Below are positions 26,139-37,200 of a DNA stretch of 56,745 nt, piece after piece. Position 1 is the stretch's first letter. Every line of letters begins with the position of its first letter. The translations under genes were made by a program, and so were the position numbers. Under the pieces are notes generated by a model. That model saw nothing but the letters and a program-made list of their open reading frames with translations, ran no database searches and was not told where the DNA came from. This DNA is from Alphaproteobacteria bacterium (GTDB lineage Bacteria; Myxococcota_A; UBA796; GCA-2862545): positions 1 to 56,745 of the forward strand of contig JACKER010000037.1 in NCBI GenBank assembly GCA_020632925.1, given 5' to 3'.

Positions 26139-26984
26139 CTACAGGTCGAAGGTGTCGCCCTCGCGGGCCACCGTGAACCCCTGATCGGCCACCCAACGAC
26201 TCGCCTCGGAGGAAGGATCGAGCAGCGGGTTCGTGTGGTTGAGGTGGATGAACACCAGGCGCGCGCGGAGCTCGGCCGGCACCTGCGCGAGCCGCGCCAC
26301 CGTGTCGCGCACGAGCGGGTGGATCACGGCGGCGGGGTCACGCCACGGGATCTCGCCGAGGTCGAAGAACGTTCCGTCGACGTACGCGCGGTCCACGCTC
26401 CGGAGCAGGACGACCGGGTCCGCGCCCTCCTCCTCGCTCCCCCAGCGGTCGAGGTCGGGCAGGTACAGGGCGCTGCGGCTCGGCCCGCGGACCTCGAGGG
26501 CCACGGTCTCGGACCACGGCCCGCGGTGGGGCACGAGGCGCGGCACGACCGTCAGCCGATCGCTGAGGGCCACCGGCTCGGCTGCGCGCAGCGGCGACCA
26601 GACGACGTGGCCGTCGGCGGCGAGCGAGGCCCACGGCTCGTTGGCGCACAGGAACGCCTCCATCCCGGGCATCACGTGCACCGGGACGCCGCGTGGCGCC
26701 CAGGCCTCTGGCCCGAGCTGCAGGAGCCCCGTGTAGTGCCCCATGTGCGCGTGGGTCAGCAGGATCCCGTCGAGCGGCGGCGCGCCCAGGAGGTGGAGCT
26801 GTGTGGGGAAGTCCGGCGTACAGTCCAGCATGAACCGGCGTTCGCCGTCGATCACCCCGAGGCAGCTCACGAGGTGGCGCGAGCCGCTGGCCCGAGCGGG
26901 GACGCAGCACGCGCGCAGGCAGCCCGTCTGCGGGTGACCTCCGTCCTGGGCGATGCCGAGGACCTGGATGCGCGGAGCGGTCAT
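26139..26984 (-). CDS. PqqB-like metallo-beta-lactamase-fold hydrolase
   Basis: A 281-residue MBL-fold protein. The N-terminus (VLGIAQDGGHPQTGCLRACC) and overall layout resemble PqqB. The metal motif reads THAHMGHYTGLL, whereas PqqB and most MBL enzymes have HxHxDH, so the Asp is Gly here. Later motifs include YLPDLDRW and IHLNHTNPLLD. No other pqq genes are nearby, so this is probably a PqqB-like hydrolase of another pathway. The ATG at 26984 overlaps the stop of the small zinc protein gene (ATGA), indicating translational coupling. Confidence 0.75.
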   Translation of the reverse strand: MTAPRIQVLGIAQDGGHPQTGCLRACCVPARASGSRHLVSCLGVIDGERRFMLDCTPDFPTQLHLLGAPPLDGILLTHAHMGHYTGLLQLGPEAWAPRGVPVHVMPGMEAFLCANEPWASLAADGHVVWSPLRAAEPVALSDRLTVVPRLVPHRGPWSETVALEVRGPSRSALYLPDLDRWGSEEEGADPVVLLRSVDRAYVDGTFFDLGEIPWRDPAAVIHPLVRDTVARLAQVPAELRARLVFIHLNHTNPLLDPSSEASRWVADQGFTVAREGDTFDL

Positions 26985-27199
26985 CCGCGCCAGTGCGTCG
27001 GCCAGGAGCGGAAGTCCTCGTCGGTGCGTCCCCAGACGTAGACGCCGGCGAGGCGGAGATCCTCGTCGTCCTCGCGGAGGACGCCGGCCCCGTCACACGT
27101 GGGGCAACGGCGGTGGCGCACCACCCGCTTCCACGGGGTGCGCATCACGCAACCGACCATCCCGTCTCGACACCAGGGGTTCGGGCAGGAACGCAGCAT
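26981..27199 (-). CDS. small CxxC protein coupled to PqqB-like gene
   Basis: A 72-residue protein starting MLRSCPNPWC, with a second pair CPTCDGAG, so probably one zinc ribbon or a DnaJ-type cysteine finger. A longer start at 27235 would add 12 residues. It overlaps the PqqB-like start by four bases. No family is recognised; it may be a metal or protein-binding helper. Confidence 0.55.
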   Translation of the reverse strand: MLRSCPNPWCRDGMVGCVMRTPWKRVVRHRRCPTCDGAGVLREDDEDLRLAGVYVWGRTDEDFRSWPTHWRG

Positions 27200-27247
27200 C
27201 GAGGCCGCGGTATCCGCCTCCTCCCGAGACCGCAAGTGGATCGGGCG

Positions 27248-27517
27248 TCAACCGCCGGCGTGGACCGTCGGCATCCCCGGGGTCGCGGGACAACCGCAGG
27301 AGGCGTTGTCGCCCATGCGGCAAGCGTTGATCCCGCCGACGTAGACCGTGCCCGAGCCCTTCACCATGGTGGGGCCGGCGTGCGGGCCGGGGCCGTGGGG
27401 CGTGGCGGGGGTGCCGATCACGGCCCACAACATGCCACCCACGAACACCGTGGTCTGCGGGGGCGTGAGCAGCGGACCGCCGGCGACGTCGGCGCCCATC
27501 CGTGCGGCTGGTGGCAT
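27248..27517 (-). CDS. PAAR-motif protein
   Basis: An 89-residue protein made of PAAR-type repeats: MPPAARMGADVAGG, TVFVGGMLWAVIG, TVYVGGINACRMGD and a final GMPTVHAGG. PAAR proteins form the sharp zinc-containing tip on VgrG-like spikes of type VI secretion or other contractile injection systems. The ATG at 27517 follows GGAGG. No VgrG, Hcp, effector or sheath gene is in the window, so this is an orphan tip. Its 3' neighbour is the small zinc protein gene, 48 bases away. It could serve a system encoded elsewhere. Confidence 0.8.
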   Translation of the reverse strand: MPPAARMGADVAGGPLLTPPQTTVFVGGMLWAVIGTPATPHGPGPHAGPTMVKGSGTVYVGGINACRMGDNASCGCPATPGMPTVHAGG

Positions 27518-27592
27518 GCGGACCTCCGATCGCGCGACGAGGAAGCGCGCTCGGTCATCGTAGCACAAGGCCCTTCGCGCTACGATGGCGCC

Positions 27593-28153
27593 GTGCTGAA
27601 CCGCCGGACGCTGCTCTTCGGGCTCGGTGGCGCGCTGGTGCTGGGGTGCGCCGGCGCCGCCGGACGGCTGTCGATGGGGTACGCGGTGCCCGCGGGCGAC
27701 GTGCCTCTCGGCCTCTCGGCGCGCGAGCTCGCGATCGTCCGCGCGATCGTGGAGGCGCTCTGTCCGGAGGAGGAGGGCCTGCCGGGTGGGCTCGCCCTCG
27801 GGGTCCACCAGCGGATCGACGAGGAGGTGTGGTCGATGCCCGCCGACCTCGCGGACGACGTGCGCTCCGCGATCTCGGCGTTGGAGCTCATCCCGCTGGC
27901 ACGCTTCGGCTCCCGGCTGTCGCGACTGCCCGTCGACCGGAGGGTCGAGGCCTTCGAATGGATGCTCGCGCGGGCCCCTCGCGTCGTCGGCCAGGCTGCC
28001 AACGCGCTCAAGCAGATGTGCGGCCTGTTCTGGTACACGCGGGACGAGACCTGGGCCGCCATCGGGTACGACGGGCCCTGGGTGAAGACGCCCAGGCCCC
28101 CACCCTCGTCCGTGGCCTACGCGGCGCTGCTCGCCGAGCGGAGGGGCGCTTGA
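27593..28153 (+). CDS. gluconate 2-dehydrogenase subunit 3-like protein
   Basis: A 186-residue protein with an exported N-terminus (LNRRTLLFGLGGALVLGCAG), containing a twin-Arg and a lipobox-like Cys. The remainder resembles the small subunit of membrane gluconate and related dehydrogenases (ELAIVRAIVEALCPEE; LKQMCGLFWYTRDETW). In such complexes this subunit carries the export signal for its flavoprotein partner. The partner gene follows directly, its TTG start overlapping this stop (TTGA). The GTG at 27593 is chosen as the first codon of the signal. Confidence 0.75.
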   Translation: MLNRRTLLFGLGGALVLGCAGAAGRLSMGYAVPAGDVPLGLSARELAIVRAIVEALCPEEEGLPGGLALGVHQRIDEEVWSMPADLADDVRSAISALELIPLARFGSRLSRLPVDRRVEAFEWMLARAPRVVGQAANALKQMCGLFWYTRDETWAAIGYDGPWVKTPRPPPSSVAYAALLAERRGA

Positions 28154-29694
28154 TCCGGCAGGGACACGAGCTGACGGCGGACGAGACCGTCTCCTGCGAC
28201 GTGCTGGTCATCGGGAGCGGCTGCGGCGGTGCCACGCTGGCCGCCTCGCTCGCCGAGCGCGGTCGCGACGTCGTGATCCTCGAAAAGGGCGGCTACTGGA
28301 CCCGGGAGGACTTCGATCAGCGCGAGGAGCACATGCTCGCGAAGATCGACGGCGGACGCGGGCTCGACACGAGCGACGACGGTGGCGTGGCGCTGACCTA
28401 CGGCAACAACGTGGGCGGGGCCTCGGTCCACTACTGGGCCGACAGCTACCGGCTGCCCGCCGATCGGCTGGCGGTCTGGGAGGGGGACTACGGCATCGAG
28501 GGCCACGGCGCCGAGCGCCTGCGTCCGCTGTGGGAGCGCCTCGAGGCCGACCTCAACGTGCACGTGGCGGACGACAGCTACGTCAACGAGATGAACCGGC
28601 GCCTGAAGTCGGCGGCGGACGCCTTCGGCTGGAAGGTCGAGCGCGTGCCCCAGGCCCGGCGCGGGTGCGTGCGCAGCGGTCACTGCATGCAGGGTTGCGC
28701 GTACGACGCCAAGCAGAGCCAGCTCGTGACCCACATCCCGCGAGCGCTCGAGCACGGCGCGCGGCTCTTCGCCGATGTCGAGGCCTCGCTGCTGGTGTGG
28801 CAGGGGCGCCGGGTCGCGAAGGTGCTGGCGCACGTGCAGGACCGGTCCACGAACCGACCGACGGGCGTGGTCGTGACCGTCGAGCCCAAGGTGGTGGTGG
28901 TGGCCGCCGGGGGGTACGGCACGCCGCGCTTCCTCGTGCGCCAGGGCCTCCAGCAGCGGCTGCCGCACGTCGGCGAGCACCTGTTCTGCAACCCGTGTCC
29001 GATGGCGCACGCGCTCTTCGACGAGGACATCGTCCAGTGGCGGAACATCCCCGCGGCCTGGGGCGTGGAGGAGTTCCGGGTCGGACGGCACGACGCGAGC
29101 GGGGCGTACGTCGAGGGCGGGTACCTGCTGATGGCCAACCAGCTCCAGCCGGGAACGCTCGCTGCCGTCCTCCCCGGGGTCGGCCCGAAGCACCGCGCGC
29201 TCATGCGCCAGATGCCCCGGCTGGGCGGGACGATCGCGTGGATCGACGACGTGGAGCGGGGGCGCATGACGCTCGAGCCCGGCGGAAAGGCACGGCTGCA
29301 CGTCCCGCTCGTGGGCGAGAACCGCGAGCGGATCCGCGACGCGTGGCGCAAGCAGGCTCGGGTGCTGCTCCACGCCGGCGCGCGCGAGGTGATGTTCGGG
29401 GACGCCGCCGACACGCGCCTGACGCGGGAGGACCAGATCGACGCCGCCGTGGCCTCCATCTCGGTCGAGCCGTCGCGCAACGTGCTCGCCGCGCCGCACC
29501 CCGGTGGTGGCGCGCGCATGGGGCGGGACGTGACGGACAGCGTCGTGGGGTACGACCACCGCGTCCACGAGTCGGACAACCTCTACGTCGCGGACCCGAG
29601 CGTGTTCCCGTCGCCCCCCTCGGTGGATCCGAGCCTGACGATCATGGCGTTCTCGTACGTGGCGGCCGACCACGTCCACCAGGCGCTCGGGTGA
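28150..29694 (+). CDS. GMC-type flavoprotein oxidoreductase
   Basis: A 514-residue FAD enzyme. The dinucleotide-binding motif VIGSGCGGATLA opens the protein. A Cys-rich segment CVRSGHCMQGCAYDAKQS is typical of the long-chain alcohol oxidase/dehydrogenase branch. The C-terminal GMC signature includes HPGGGARMG and NLYVADPSVFPSPPSVDPS. It probably oxidises an alcohol or sugar acid and passes electrons to a quinone or cytochrome. The TTG start at 28150 overlaps the small-subunit stop. It lacks its own signal, so the small subunit probably exports it by piggybacking. Confidence 0.85.
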   Translation: MIRQGHELTADETVSCDVLVIGSGCGGATLAASLAERGRDVVILEKGGYWTREDFDQREEHMLAKIDGGRGLDTSDDGGVALTYGNNVGGASVHYWADSYRLPADRLAVWEGDYGIEGHGAERLRPLWERLEADLNVHVADDSYVNEMNRRLKSAADAFGWKVERVPQARRGCVRSGHCMQGCAYDAKQSQLVTHIPRALEHGARLFADVEASLLVWQGRRVAKVLAHVQDRSTNRPTGVVVTVEPKVVVVAAGGYGTPRFLVRQGLQQRLPHVGEHLFCNPCPMAHALFDEDIVQWRNIPAAWGVEEFRVGRHDASGAYVEGGYLLMANQLQPGTLAAVLPGVGPKHRALMRQMPRLGGTIAWIDDVERGRMTLEPGGKARLHVPLVGENRERIRDAWRKQARVLLHAGAREVMFGDAADTRLTREDQIDAAVASISVEPSRNVLAAPHPGGGARMGRDVTDSVVGYDHRVHESDNLYVADPSVFPSPPSVDPSLTIMAFSYVAADHVHQALG

Positions 29695-30803
29695 GCCTTC
29701 GTCGGGACGCGCTCGCCGTCCACCGGGCGGCCCTGCGAGCGGTCGATCCCGGCTGGCTCGTCGCCCGGCACCTGCGCCGGCACCCGCTGGAGGGGCCGGT
29801 CACGGTCCTCGCGCTGGGGAAGGCGGCGGCGGGCATGGCGCGCGGAGCGCTCGATGTCCTCGGAGAGCACGTCAGCGGCGGGATCGTGGTGGTGCCGCAG
29901 GGCCTGGAGCAGGACCTGGGCGCGCTCGAGGTGCGCGTGGGCGGTCACCCGGTGCCCGACGAGCGGTCCGTCCTCGCGGGCAGCCGCCTGCTGGAGGTCG
30001 CCAGGGGCCTGTCCCCGACCGACGTGGTGCTGGGGCTCTGGTCGGGCGGCGGGAGCGCGCTCGCGGAGGTGCCGACGGGCGGCACATCACTCGATGATAT
30101 TGCACGTGATACGAAGGACATGCTCGATCGAGGTGCCGCCATCTCGGAGATCAACGCCAGGCGCGTGGCGCTGTCGGCGCTCAAGGGTGGGGGCCTGGCC
30201 CGCGCGTCGGCGGCCCGTTTCGTGAACCTCGTGCTCTCCGACGTGGCGGGCGACGATCCGGCGGTGGTCGCGTCGGGGCCGGCGGTGCTACCGGGCGACG
30301 GGACCGTCGTGATCGGCCGACTGCACGACGCGGTCGAGGGCGCCCGCCGAGAGGCCTGGGCCCTCCGCTACGCCACGATGGTGCTCGACGAGGACGTCCG
30401 GGGCGAGGCGCGGGAGGCGGCGATGCGAATGGCGGGGGTCCTGCGCGCGCTCCCACCCGGGCCCCCGATGGCCCTGCTGTTCGCCGGCGAGCCGACGGTC
30501 ACGGTGCGCGGACGGGGGACCGGTGGGCGCATGCAGGCCGTCGCGCTCACGCTGGCGCTGGCGATCGAGGGCGGACCCTGGACCGTCCTGTGCGCGGGGA
30601 CGGACGGGCGCGACGGACCCACGGACGCCGCGGGAGCCGTCGTCGACGGCGACACCTGCGCACGGATCCGCGCCGCGGGCCTCGATCCGCGCGCGCTGCT
30701 CGACGACGACGACAGCCACACGGCCCTTCGGGCGAGCGGCGATCTGCTCGTCACCGGCCCCACGGGGACCAACGTCCGCGATCTCGTGATCGCCCTGCGC
30801 TGA
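29691..30803 (+). CDS. glycerate 2-kinase (MOFRL/GckA family)
   Basis: A 370-residue protein with the layout of class II glycerate kinases: an N-terminal DUF4147 domain (VTVLALGKAAAGMA; GLWSGGGSALAEVP; VALSALKGGGLA) and a C-terminal MOFRL domain (LFAGEPTVTVRGRGTGGRMQ; GTDGRDGPTDAAGAVVD). It phosphorylates D-glycerate, usually at C2, feeding glycolysis. The GTG start overlaps the GMC stop by four bases. The operon therefore joins sugar-acid or polyol oxidation to glycerate phosphorylation, which suggests a glycerol- or glucarate-like degradation route, but the pathway is inferred. Confidence 0.85.
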   Translation: MSLRRDALAVHRAALRAVDPGWLVARHLRRHPLEGPVTVLALGKAAAGMARGALDVLGEHVSGGIVVVPQGLEQDLGALEVRVGGHPVPDERSVLAGSRLLEVARGLSPTDVVLGLWSGGGSALAEVPTGGTSLDDIARDTKDMLDRGAAISEINARRVALSALKGGGLARASAARFVNLVLSDVAGDDPAVVASGPAVLPGDGTVVIGRLHDAVEGARREAWALRYATMVLDEDVRGEAREAAMRMAGVLRALPPGPPMALLFAGEPTVTVRGRGTGGRMQAVALTLALAIEGGPWTVLCAGTDGRDGPTDAAGAVVDGDTCARIRAAGLDPRALLDDDDSHTALRASGDLLVTGPTGTNVRDLVIALR

Positions 30804-30910
30804 GTTGTCCGCCATCTCTGCCGAAGCCGCTCGGGAGGCGTTCTCAGGCGTGGCGGATGTCCACGCGGCGGGCCATGGTGGCGCCGTCCCGCGAGGGACG
30901 AGGAGGCGAG

Positions 30911-31252
30911 ATGCGTTGGACGGTGGTGTTCGCGGCCCTGGTGGCCTGCTCCGGCGGTGAGGACCGCGTGGACACGATCCTGGGCCTGACCGGTGACCCC
31001 GCGGCCGGCGAGACGGTGTACACGGCGAACTGCGCGGTGTGCCACGCCGCGAGCGGTCTGGGCGACGAGGACCCGACGAGCCCCGGGATCGGCGTGAACC
31101 TGACCGAGCCGGCCGGCGAGACCGACGCCGACGCCGAGTTCATCCCGTACATCATCGACGGCCTGGGCGAGATGACGGCCTTCGGCGACACGCTGTCCGA
31201 CCAGCAGATCGCGGACGTGCTGGCGTACATGCACGACGGCCTCATCCAGTAG
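30911..31252 (+). CDS. small c-type cytochrome lipoprotein
   Basis: A 113-residue exported protein. MRWTVVFAALVACSGG is a lipoprotein signal; the heme site is CAVCH at 41-45, and Met88 (GEMTAF) is a plausible distal ligand, giving a class I cytochrome c fold. AGGAGGCGAG directly precedes the ATG. The gene lies 107 bases downstream of the glycerate-kinase operon on the same strand and could receive electrons from the GMC dehydrogenase, an inference from context. Confidence 0.88.
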   Translation: MRWTVVFAALVACSGGEDRVDTILGLTGDPAAGETVYTANCAVCHAASGLGDEDPTSPGIGVNLTEPAGETDADAEFIPYIIDGLGEMTAFGDTLSDQQIADVLAYMHDGLIQ

Positions 31253-31280
31253 GCGCTCGTCGGCGCGAGGCGGAGGGTGC

Positions 31281-31747
31281 TCACCGCAGGGCGAGCACCG
31301 TCCAGCAGGCGACGCCGTCCGGGCTGTCGACCTCCTCCTCGTCGCCCTCCGTCAGGCCTCCCAGGGCCGAGCCGAGCGGCGAGGAGGCCGACACCACGGA
31401 GATGGCGCAGCCGTCCACGTCGAGGGTCATGCCGCCCCTCGGCGCCACCAGGAGCGTCCGCGACCGGCCGCGGTCGTCTTCCAGCTCCACCAGCGCGCCT
31501 GCTTCGACGCGGGTCGGGGCTTCGCTTCCGAGCGTCTCGGCCCAGGCCACCAGGCGCTTGAGGTCCTCGAGCCGCTCGCCCTGCCCCGCCGCGAGGTACG
31601 ACGCCTCGAGCGCGCGCGTGTCGTATTGGTTCTCCGGACGGCTCTCGGCGCTGGTCGCCTCGTCGCGGGCCATCGCGGTGGCACGGCCGAGCGCGTCGAG
31701 CTCCCGCGACAGCGTGTCCCGAAGGACCTCCAGAACCCTCGCTCGGG

Positions 31748-31751
<4 letters not shown>
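31281..31751 (-). CDS. GreA/GreB-family transcription factor-like protein
   Basis: A 156-residue protein. The N-terminal half is a predicted coiled coil with ESRPENQYDTRALEASYLA, typical of a GreAB-like family that lacks canonical Gre spacing. The C-terminal half matches the Gre C-terminal domain that binds RNA polymerase near the secondary channel (ISVVSASSPLGSALGG). It may modulate transcript cleavage or compete with GreA/DksA. The start GTG at 31751 overlaps the stop of the kinase gene (GTGA), so its synthesis is coupled to the kinase. Codon use is similar to its neighbours. Confidence 0.75.
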
Positions 31752-33586
<1,835 letters not shown>

Positions 33587-33688
33587 GCGCTCGGCTCCGG
33601 GAGCAGTCTATCCGATGGACCCGTCGTGAAACGCAGGTGGACGGCGTCAGCCCGAGGGGCTCCGTGCGTAGGGTGGGTCGGAGGGCCC

Positions 33689-34177
33689 ATGTCCGACCGC
33701 GAGGTGCGTGGTTTCCGGCCGCTGGCGCTGCTCGTCTGGGTGGTGTTGCTGGCGTTCTTCTTCGCGAACGTCGAGGTGCAGATCGAAGGGGCGAACGGGT
33801 GGGCGTCGGCGCTCCCGGTGACCTTCCGCGTGGACCAGCACTGGCTGCTCGACCTGTTCTGGGGTGGGCGGCCGCTCACCGGGTACCACGCGTGGGTGTT
33901 CTCCTTCGTGGCGCTGACGTTCCACCTGCCGCTGGTCTGGGAGGGGCGTTGGTCCTGGCGCGCGCAGGCTCGGGCGCTGGCGTTGATCTCCGGGTTCTGG
34001 ATCGTGGAGGACGCGCTGTGGTTCGTGTTGAACCCCGCGTACGGTTGGGCGGCGCTGACACCGGCGAACGTCCCGTGGCACGTCCACTGGTTCCTCGGCC
34101 TGCCAACGGACTACTGGACCTTCGGGTTCGGTGCGCTCGCGCTCTATGCCGCCTCCTGGTGGCGACGGAGCACGTGA
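33689..34177 (+). CDS. small integral membrane protein, unknown
   Basis: A 162-residue protein with four predicted transmembrane segments: LALLVWVVLLAFFFANV, a WVFSFVALTFHLPLVW helix, LALISGFWIVEDALWFVL and a C-terminal FGFGALALYAASW. Conserved-looking polar residues (His, Trp, Glu, Asp) sit in the membrane segments. No family is recognised. It lies 32 bases upstream of the second kinase-NTPase-TPR gene on the same strand and may be in that operon. Confidence 0.6.
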   Translation: MSDREVRGFRPLALLVWVVLLAFFFANVEVQIEGANGWASALPVTFRVDQHWLLDLFWGGRPLTGYHAWVFSFVALTFHLPLVWEGRWSWRAQARALALISGFWIVEDALWFVLNPAYGWAALTPANVPWHVHWFLGLPTDYWTFGFGALALYAASWWRRST

Positions 34178-34209
34178 CCGGGCCGGGCCGGGCGTGGTAG
34201 GCAGGGACG

Positions 34210-37200
34210 ATGGCCAGCGCCGGAGATCGGGTCGGGCGGTACGAGCTGGTGCGCGAGCTGGGCCGCGGCGGCAGCGGCGTGGTCTTCGAGGCGACGCTGC
34301 ACGGCCCCGCCGGCTTTCGGAAGCAGGTCGCGTTGAAGCTGCTCCACCGCAAGGACGACCGGCTCGTGCGCGAGGCGAGGCTCGGTGGCCTGCTGCGGCA
34401 CCCGAACCTGGTGGACGTCTACGAGCTGGGCCGGGCCGACGACGGCGGCTGGTACTGCGCGATGGAGCTGGTGCTGGGCCGCATCGAGGACGTCCTGCCG
34501 CTCCCGCCGCGCGCCGTGGTCGACGTGGGGCTGCAGATCTGCGCCGGTCTCTCCCATGCACACGAGCAGATCGGCCTGGTCCACCTGGACCTGAAGCCCG
34601 CGAACGTCCTGCTGGACGGGGCGGTGGTCAAGGTCGCGGACCTCGGCATCGCCCAGGCCCGGGGCTTCGAGGGGGACGGCCAGATCCGGGGAACGTACGG
34701 GTACATGGCGCCGGAGCAGCTGGCGGGCTGGACCTGTGACGCGCGCGCCGACGTCTACTCGCTCGGGCTGGTGCTCCGCGACCTGACGCTGGGGCTCGAC
34801 CCGAGCGACGGGCCGACGCGACCCGATCTGAGCTGGCTCCAGCCGGTGCTCGACCGCTGCACCGCGCTCGTGGCCGACGAGCGGTACCCGGACATGGCGG
34901 CGGTGGCGCAGGCGCTGTCCGAGCTACAGGTCGACGGTCCGAGCCTGGCGGAGCGTGTCGGTCGGCCGCCGCGGCGCCTGGTCATGCCGACGGCCCCGGC
35001 GACCACCGTGTCCGGGGAGCGCGACGCCTTCGTCGGACGCGAGGACGTCATCGCGACCGTCGGCTCGCTGCTGGCCGCTCCTGGGGTGCTCACGCTCAAG
35101 GGGCCGGGAGGCATCGGCAAGACCCGGGCCGCGAGGCGCTCGGCGAGCCTCTGGGGCGAACGCACGGGCATGCCCACCTGGTTCGTCGAGCTGGAGGCGG
35201 TGCGGGACGCTGCTGGCCTGTTCGCGGCCGTCGCGAGCGCCCTGCGTCTCAGGCCGGGCGCCGACCCCGAGGTCGAGCTCGGGTACGCGCTCGCCGGCCG
35301 CTCGCCCTGTCTGCTGGTGCTCGACAACTTCGAGCAGATCACGACGCTCGCCCCGATCCTCGAGCGATGGCAGCAGGCGGCACCCCGACTCCGTCTGGTC
35401 GCCACGAGCCGGGAGCCGCTGCGACTGGCGTCCGAGCGGCTGGTGGACCTCGAGCCGCTGCCCCCGGCCGAGGCGCTCGCGCTCCTCGTGGATCGCGCGA
35501 CACGCCACGGCGCCCGGCTCGATCCCGACGACCCCGACGTGCGCAAGCTCGCGGGATCGCTCGACGGGCTGCCGCTCGCGATCGAGCTGGCGGCGGCGCG
35601 GCTGGGCACCTTCTCCGTGACCCAGGTGCTGGGACGCCTCAGGGACCGATTCAAGCTGCTCCGCGGGCGGACACATGGCGTGCCCGAGCGTCAGGCCACC
35701 CTGAGGGGCGCGCTGGACTGGAGCTGGGACCTGCTGTCGGAGGACGAGCGGAGCACGCTGTCCCAGCTCACGGTGTTCCGCGGAGGCATCTCGCTGGAGC
35801 GCGCCGAGGAGGTCGTGACGCTGGCGAGTGGCGAGTGGGTGCTCGACGTGGTCCAGTCGCTCGTGGACCGCTCGCTGCTGCAAGCGCGGCGCGGCCGGTT
35901 CTCCATGCTGGACGCGGTGCGGGAGTACGCCGCGGAGCAGCTGGCGGACCGCGAGGCGGTCGAGGCGCGACACGGTGCGGCGTTCGCGGCGCTGGCGGCC
36001 GAGCTGGCCACGGCGGAGCTCGCGAACCTGGAGGCGGGGGCGTTGCGGGCGGTGACGCGCGCGGATGCCAGGGTCGCGGCCCGAACGGGGCTCGCCGCCC
36101 TGCACGTCGGTCGGTCGTCCGCGCCGATGTCCTGGCACGTGGCGCTGGCGTCGCGGGTGCTCTCGGTGGTCACCGACGCCGCGGACCGGGTGGACCTGCT
36201 GCTGGCGATCGCGTGGGCACACCTGCGCTCAGCCGCGCTGGAGGAGGCCGAGCAGGTGGCGCGCGCGGCGCGCGAGGAGGCTGTGCTCGCCGACGCCGTG
36301 CGGCGAGCCACGTGCGAGGACCAGCTCGCGCAGACCCTGATCCTGCGTGGACGGTACGAGGAGGCCGAGGAGGCGCTGCGGGCCGCCGAGTCGCTCGGTC
36401 CGGAGGGAGAGCGCATCACGGCGAGCACCCGGGGCTCGCTGCACCGCGCGCGGGGGGAGCACGACCTGGCCTTGGCCTGTTTCCGTCGCGCCGAGCAGGA
36501 GGCCCGGCGCTCCGGCAGTGCCGATCAGCTGGCGACCGAGCTGACGAACCTCGGCCTCGCGCTGCGGGAGCGCGGCGACAGCCAGGAGGCACGGCGCGTC
36601 ACCGACGAGGCGCTCGGGATCCAGCGGGAGCTCGGCAACCGCCGCATGGTCGCGGTCCTGCTGTCCCAGCGGGCCAGCATCCGACGGCAGGTGGGTGACA
36701 CCGACGGTTCGGTCGAGGACGTCACGGAGGCCCGCAACATCCACCGGGAGCTCGGGGCGCGCCTGCACGAGGCCATCACCCTCGGCAACCTCGCGAGGCT
36801 GCTCCGGGCGCTGGGGCGGGTAGAGGAGTCGGTGGCCCGCCACCGCGAGGGGGTGGCCCTCCTCCGAGCTCTCGACGTGCCCCGCTCGCTGTTGCTCGCG
36901 CTGAACGGGCTCGGCGTCTCGCTCCAGGTGGGCGGAGACCTCGCCGCGGCCGAGGCGGCGTATCGGGAGGCGCTCGCCATCGGTGAGCGGATCGCGCATG
37001 TCGAGCTCGCCGCCGTGGCGTCGGCGAACCTCTCGAGCGTGCTGGTGGACCTCGGGAGGCTCGAGGAGGCGGACGCCCGTCTGCTGACGGACCTCGAGCG
37101 GTTCCAGGATTCGCGACGGAGCTCTCAGCTCCAGCTCCACCGGATGGAGATCGCGCTGCTGGAAGGACGGCCGGACGACGCGTTGGCGCTCGGCGCCCTC

